Shown one piece after another: positions 59,242 to 64,000 of a DNA stretch of 64,000 nt; position 1 is the stretch's first letter; each line of letters starts with the position of its first letter. The DNA is from Endothia cerciana. Its lineage: Eukaryota; Ascomycota; Sordariomycetes; Diaporthales; Cryphonectriaceae. The DNA lies in NCBI GenBank assembly GCA_026119935.1, contig JALRMH010000019.1, positions 248,001 through 312,000 of the forward strand, read 5' to 3'. The translations under genes and the position numbers were made by a program. A model generated the notes under the pieces. The model ran no database searches. It was not told the origin of the DNA and saw only the letters and a list, made by a program, of their open reading frames with translations.

Positions 59242-59987
59242 CTCTTTCTCTTTGATCATCACCTCCATACGTTGCCGGAATTCCTGGTGCGCAGCAACGT
59301 GATCACGCCAAAGCGGCTCGAATGCACGAGCGGAATTCCCACGAAGCGGCCCGTCCCCTGAATGTCAGGTCTAGTGATTAGATTGCACCTCTGTTCCCGT
59401 GCTCGTTGTCTCCTTGCAACTTACTGGGAGGCGAACTCGACCGCTAGTTGGTCAAGGAGATCCCACGTCGGCATACACGGAATACTCTCAGTTCGACCGC
59501 CTGAACGATCCCGGGACGGGCCCGGGCCCCCGGGGCCGAGAGCCTGGCGCAGACAAATGGGGCTCACCACACATTGAAGATGTGGTTGTCTTACATTTCT
59601 TTAATGGAGTCAAGAATCGTATCAACAGACTGCATGATGACCTCTAATGGCATTGCGGTCTTGTCCTGCGTTGTGGAGGTGTACAACTGGACTTGACCGA
59701 TTCAAGATAGTCTATGGGTGCCTACCAGTACCTCCAGCATCAAAGAGCGGCACACATTTCGTAGTGTCGCCCCGCTCTCCGTCCACGACCGAAGTCCCTG
59801 CGATACTTGAACGCATAGGATGTTTGTCGAGATCCTACATGGGTGCTCCCAGGTCGACAAGGAACGCAGCTGGGCTGAGCCCGCTCCAGCACTCAAAGCT
59901 GGCCTACAGGCTCGCCTCGGCCGGTCGACCTGGGGTTGTTGTTCGGGTATGTGGATGCCCGTCAACAGGGTGCCGAGACCCAAAGCA

Positions 59988-59999
59988 CCCTAACCCTAG
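59988..59999 (-). promoter_or_regulatory. Telobox-like CCCTAACCCTAG motif
   Basis: Two adjacent CCCTAA-type units (TTAGGG on the other strand) lie about 210 bases upstream of the Pop3-like start codon. Boxes of this type bind Tbf1-like factors in fungi; function here is inferred from position. Confidence 0.4.
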
Positions 60000-60208
60000 C
60001 GACACTCATCTTTTTGAGAGGATCGTTTGAGAGGTGCTCCTGGCTGAACAGAGTCTAGTCCGTAGAAAACCACAACCTGTCAGGAGTAGTCTTCAGCCCA
60101 GGCCTCGTGCCTGACTGTCTCCTCACATGGCTAAAACGTCCATACTTGGAAATCTCAGGTCCCTGGAAGGCTCTGTTACACGCGCCGGAGGGACACCCGG
60201 ACTTCAGG

Positions 60209-61071
60209 ATGGAGAAAACCAGGACGGTGTATCAGCTGGATACTCCGTTCTCGAGGGTTGAGTGGTGAGATGCCTTGGACCCAGCGATGACTATTGCAAT
60301 CTTTCTGACCCAATGACCAGGCCGAAGATCTCACAGCAAGACCAAGACTCCATTCTGGACCTTCTATGCAAGTGCGTTTGTCTCATGGATTCCAGATCGG
60401 GTGTTCTGATCCATGGTTTATCATCTATTGCCAGGGGATGTGTGTGTTGACGAGCACCTCGCAGCGTTCTATCTCCCTTATCCCAACATGACCAGGCCTA
60501 CAAGACAACATCCAAGGGCAAGCGCAACAAGCGGAAGAGGAAGCGCGATCGAGATGGTGAGCCGCCTGTAGAGCGAGCTGTGCCGCCGCCGCCGGCTATT
60601 GCTGCTTCTGTGGAAGTCGGCTTGAGCACCATCACGCGGAATCTCCAGGTCCCCAAGTCCTCCACTACAGAACCCGAGCCCCAGGTCACAGATACTTCAG
60701 CACAACAGGCTCCGTACGCAGTCATCTTCATAGTTAGACCAGGCCCTCCCTCGGCATTCTTCAGTCACATGCCCCAGATGGTCGCCGCGGCATCGAAACA
60801 CCACCGGCTCGCCGAGCCTGTGCGGCTGGTGGGCTTCTCGAAGGCTTGCGAGGAGAGGCTCAGTGCCTGTATGGGTATACCGAGAGTCACCAGTGTGGCT
60901 CTTCGGCCAGACGATACGGCCCAGGCGAGGGCGCTGGTGGGGTTCGTGCGGAAGACGGTGCCACCAGTCGAGGTGCCTTGGCTGGAGGAGGCCGGGAGGG
61001 GTAAATTCCTCGTGACGAAGATCAATGCTATTGAGGCCCCCGTGGGGCAGAAGCGCGTCAAGAAGGGGTGA
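60209..61071 (+). CDS. POP3: RNase P/MRP protein subunit, Pop3-like
   Basis: Three exons: 60209-60264, 60321-60371 and 60465-61071, 237 residues. Intron 1 is 56 nt (GTGAGA...GACCAG); intron 2 is 93 nt (GTGCGT...TCGCAG). The joined N-terminus is MEKTRTVYQLDTPFSRVEW then PKISQQDQDSILDLLC and NVLSPLSQHDQAYK, followed by a very basic stretch (GKRNKRKRKRDRDGEP) expected of an RNA-binding or nucleolar protein. The C-terminal part, VGLSTITRNLQ to VTKINAIEAPVGQKRVKKG, has the alternating pattern of the L7Ae/Rpp38-like fold (YAVIFIVRP, VRLVGFSKACEERLSACMGI). These features fit fungal Pop3, a subunit shared by RNase P and RNase MRP in tRNA and rRNA processing. The short first two exons depend on my splice choices, but each joins in frame with family-like sequence. 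Confidence 0.75.
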
Positions 61072-62190
61072 AGCTCGGTAGGGCTTGACTGGACCTAACA
61101 AAGAGCGATCACGCTTGATCACCTGCTGTGCCCAGCAACATCTGCCATGTCAGTCACGCAATATATGCTCTGGTTAGCATACGTGCCCCTTTCTCCTCTT
61201 GAATTCTGTTGCTGATGTTACCTAGGAGCTGGTCAGGGAGTGATCGAAGACCGAGATTATTCGAGGCCTAGTGTTGTATCAGAGTTCTGCATGCTGCTGC
61301 CCCGTAGGGTCGGTCCCCTTTGTTCTCTTCATAAAGGGAAAGAACTCATGAGCTACACTTACATGGAGGCGGTTGCCTCCGGTGGCCTTCTTGAGAGCTC
61401 CTCCCATGCTTCTTGGGATATGCGCTCCATGACATTCCTCCTTCCAAACTGATCCCTTCTGAAGTCCTCCCATGTTCCTCCTGTATCCCTACCTAGATGA
61501 CAGTCCTGGTAGTTGAGAAGCCGGAGAGTGTCAGGTCTACCTCCGGACCCCCATGTATCATCCTCGACGTTCTCGCCCCCTTCTATACGGCAACCAAGCC
61601 TGACTCCACAACAATACCTCAAGGACGTCATGATACCTGCCAACTGTTTTAATCTCCCAGTCCCACTGCATTCTCAGCAACCTGCCAACCTTTCATATCC
61701 AATCAACACAACCAACAACGCCATCAGCCGTCAGCCATCTCATCCCTTTCTGTTGATAAGCCAGACAAGGCGGGCCGTCCACCCGCCCACCCTTTCTTCA
61801 GTCCTCCTCCCATCATCAAACACCTTTCAGGGGGGATCACCTGTCTACCCCGCCCCTCCCCCTACTCCTTGGAGCTCTGACAGTCAAAGCCTGCAATCCA
61901 GCCTGTCTGACGCTCTTGGTCACCTGCACCCTCACGTCCATCTTTGTTCACAACGACAACACTGCTGTCGTGCCTTGAAGTAAGCTTGCACCACCCAACA
62001 TTCACCCTCCCACCCCATCCCCCATCGGTCCGCCTGCCCTTTGAGCCGCCAATCTTGATTCGTGCTGCTGGGCCAACTAGCTTCTCCCTCAATCCTCATC
62101 AGCCTCCTTCCTTGGTGACCGCAACGGCCATCAACTGACATCGGGCTTTAAGCTTTCCCGAAGGACGAACTTACCCCGACCGCCTCCAAG
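61072..62190. other. Intergenic region and C/T-rich leader
   Basis: No gene supported. The last 500 bases are strongly C/T-rich, as expected of the promoter and 5' leader of the gene starting at 62191; open frames there are proline/serine-rich translations of that bias. Confidence 0.55.
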
Positions 62191-63591
62191 ATGGCCGGCA
62201 AAACCGGCTGGGGCGACCTTTCTGCTGCCCGCGAATTCCAGCAGCAGCTCCAGCAGGGCGACCTTCACCATGGCCGATACCGCAACCGTGGTGGTGGTGC
62301 TCGTGGTCCTCTAAACCCTTCTCGCGACTCCCACGTCTCCGTTCAGACCAGCCCCTCTTTCACTACTTCAAGCTCCATTCGTGGTGCTCGTGGCGGTCAT
62401 GGCGGACTTGGTAATGCTGCTGACAACTGGGCCGGGCGCCTCGCAACGGCTCCTCCCAGCCACTACTTCCAGAATGTCAACACCCTTGCCCCCCAGGATA
62501 ACCAGTCATCTGCTGCTGACAGTTCTGGCGACCCGATGGCCGTCGACGACCAACTAGGCAGCCCTAAGCGTGGTCTCGGAGCCTCTCCATGGGCTGCAAC
62601 GCCTGACCCTTACTCTTCCCCTGATAAGAACATGACTACCGCAGCTCTTGCTGCGACTATCACCACCAACACCCGAGACACTGTTGGTTCTGGCCTGCCT
62701 GCCGCCGCCAATCAGCAGGATAAGGTCAACACTGCTCAGAGTCCTGCTGGTAACGCACAAGACATGGCTACTCCCACTGACTCTGTCCCCACCGGTGACA
62801 AAGGCATCACACACTCACGCTGGGCCTTCAAGAGGCCCTCCAGCATGCCATTCAATCCGACCTTCGGCGTCGACACTGGCCGTTACGTTGATAACGACTG
62901 GATGTACACCTACAATGTCGAGGATGGTGGCCGCCTCTTCCACCGGGCTGCCGACAACGCTCGTGCAGCTGCCGACAACGAGGCAGAGGCAAAGCTTCGC
63001 CAGGTGGCTAAGCTATGTGCGGGCATAGTTCATGCCCGCATCAACCTGAAAGATCAGGCAGCGGAGCTCCGAGCCCGTAACGCTGCCAACAAGGCCGCTA
63101 AGGATGCCGAGAAACTTTTCAAGAAGTACCCTCCGCCGATGCCTCCTCAGAATCTGATGTCGCTTTACAACGATATCGCGATCGCTGAGGCTACTGGCTC
63201 CGTGGAGCTCGCTTCCCCGGCTGCCCGTTACCCTGCTCCCCAGCCCGCTGTCCAGGCCGTCCCTCACGCCGCCGAGCAGCTCGCGCCTGCGACCGCTCGC
63301 GTTAACATGACAGCTCAACGTGCTCAGGCTGGTGGGATTGGCAACTCCGCAATCGTCAAGCCCTTGGCACAGGGTTTTGGCGGAGGAGCTGCCTCTGTTG
63401 GTCCAATCCAGAGCGTGTTCCAGCCTGTTCAGCAGCAGGGTGAGCCCCTTCAGAGACAGGCCCAGCCCGCTCAGCAGTCGCCCCATACTGTTCGTGCCAT
63501 CGGCAACACCACCGGACAGCCATCTGATATGGCCCGAGGTCGCGTCGACGCGGCTCAGTGGCTTTACGAGACCTTCTTCAAGAACAAGTGA
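62191..63591 (+). CDS. Alanine/glutamine-rich protein, function unknown
   Basis: Single exon, 466 residues, ATG in the context AAGATGGCC. Codons favour C- and T-ending forms, as in highly expressed fungal genes. The N-terminal third is low complexity with RG-type motifs (RYRNRGGGARGPLNPSRD, RGARGGHGGLG) that resemble RNA-binding tails. Residues about 210-310 look more ordered: HSRWAFKRPSSMPFNPTFG, VDNDWMYTYNVEDGGRLFHR, then an alanine/lysine-rich helix (ELRARNAANKAAKDAEKLFK). The rest is A/P/Q-rich and ends in a short conserved-looking helix (RVDAAQWLYETFFKNK). No named family recognised. An RNA-associated role is only a guess from the RG motifs. Confidence 0.8.
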   Translation: MAGKTGWGDLSAAREFQQQLQQGDLHHGRYRNRGGGARGPLNPSRDSHVSVQTSPSFTTSSSIRGARGGHGGLGNAADNWAGRLATAPPSHYFQNVNTLAPQDNQSSAADSSGDPMAVDDQLGSPKRGLGASPWAATPDPYSSPDKNMTTAALAATITTNTRDTVGSGLPAAANQQDKVNTAQSPAGNAQDMATPTDSVPTGDKGITHSRWAFKRPSSMPFNPTFGVDTGRYVDNDWMYTYNVEDGGRLFHRAADNARAAADNEAEAKLRQVAKLCAGIVHARINLKDQAAELRARNAANKAAKDAEKLFKKYPPPMPPQNLMSLYNDIAIAEATGSVELASPAARYPAPQPAVQAVPHAAEQLAPATARVNMTAQRAQAGGIGNSAIVKPLAQGFGGGAASVGPIQSVFQPVQQQGEPLQRQAQPAQQSPHTVRAIGNTTGQPSDMARGRVDAAQWLYETFFKNK

Positions 63592-64000
63592 GAGGGCATG
63601 CGTCAGGCCTGAGCCACGAACTGCGTGGGGCACGACGTCACGAGAAAATACAGATGGAAAGGCAATGTCGACAGGAGCCAACGATATCAAGACAGTGAAA
63701 ATGGGATGGAAAAGAGTGATGGATGCTCATCGGGTCTCTTGACAGATGTTGATAATATGGACGCCCGCGAGATAGGCATGGGGAGTTTTCGCGAGGCAAA
63801 TCTCCGCCCTGATTTCCAGACAGCTGGTGGAGGTTGATTGCTACGTACGAGTGCTTCAGGGTTACTGGTACTCTCCCATGTGGGTTGCATCACGACGTCA
63901 ACTCACCCTACCATAGCAGCCAAATCAGAGACTACCTTTTCAGTAGACATGCATTATTCTGTGGTTTTGTGAGATTATCTGCCATGTGAATTCCGTATAC
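63592..64000. other. 3' flank at the window end
   Basis: Sequence after the stop of the 466-residue gene. No gene is supported; open frames here are short and overlap on both strands. Confidence 0.5.

Larger units (their letters stand above)
57046..60208. other. Gene-poor interval
   Basis: About 3.2 kb with no supported gene. It includes the promoter of the large protease gene, C-rich on the coding strand, a 10-base-class G run near 57741, a GGCCAC hexamer repeat at 59215-59241 and telobox-like sequence at 59988-59999. Open frames here are short, mutually overlapping and lack resemblance to any family. Confidence 0.5.

Noticed and set aside
1..64000. Transposons, RIP-mutated repeats, CRISPR arrays or a biosynthetic/defence gene cluster
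   Set aside because: No transposase, reverse transcriptase, terminal repeats, strongly AT-biased blocks, polyketide/peptide synthetase or regular spacer array was seen; the genes are housekeeping and unrelated.

Overview
The window is nuclear DNA of a filamentous ascomycete (Pezizomycotina; Sordariomycetes is my best guess from the proteins, not proven). The evidence is many short introns (48-109 nt) with GTRNGT-type donors, CTRAC branch sites and mostly CAG/TAG acceptors, pyrimidine-rich leaders, and conserved eukaryotic proteins that only read through after such introns are removed. I see no transposon, virus, CRISPR array, tRNA or rRNA. Coordinates of spliced genes were built by hand from reading frames and splice signals.

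Layout. 1-1.5 kb: leader rich in simple repeats. 1.5-4.6 kb (+): glutamine-rich protein with a conserved helical C-terminus, unnamed. 7.0-7.9 kb (+): eEF1A lysine methyltransferase of the EFM4/METTL10 type. 8.4-10.65 kb (-): PP2A scaffold subunit A (Tpd3 family), 8 exons. 11.7-13.9 kb (+): cytosolic phenylalanyl-tRNA synthetase beta chain, 7 exons. 15.5-19.2 kb (+): intronless 1251-residue disordered protein with SUMO-interaction-like motifs. 20.4-22.0 kb (-): Hsp90 co-chaperone Cdc37. 22.7-28.5 kb (-): Swi2/Snf2 ATPase Mot1. 31.8-35.5 kb (+): cohesin ATPase Smc3. 36.1-36.7 kb (-): small secreted, probably GPI-anchored protein. 37.8-40.4 kb (-): TORC2 subunit Avo1/Sin1, divergent from a PRCC-domain protein (40.8-42.0 kb, +). 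42.9-45.1 kb (-): unnamed 708-residue protein. 48.8-57.0 kb (-): very large ubiquitin-specific protease (2570 residues, 9 exons) with a ubiquitin-like segment. 60.2-61.1 kb (+): RNase P/MRP subunit Pop3-like protein. 62.2-63.6 kb (+): unnamed intronless 466-residue protein. Long gene-poor gaps (4.7-7.0, 28.5-31.8, 45.1-48.8 and 57.0-60.2 kb) hold microsatellites and homopolymer C tracts but no gene I can support firmly.

The genes are mostly core housekeeping functions (translation, transcription, cohesion, chaperoning, kinase/phosphatase signalling, ubiquitin, RNA processing) and do not form a cluster or pathway. I found no convincing new multi-gene system. The points most worth a second look are: the SUMO-motif cluster in the 1251-residue protein; two introns (Q-rich gene and protease C-terminus) where splicing, retention or a homopolymer miscount changes the protein; TTAGGG-type boxes upstream of both the PheRS and Pop3 genes; and the sharp split between conserved genes with an intron in the first 70 coding bases and intronless genes.
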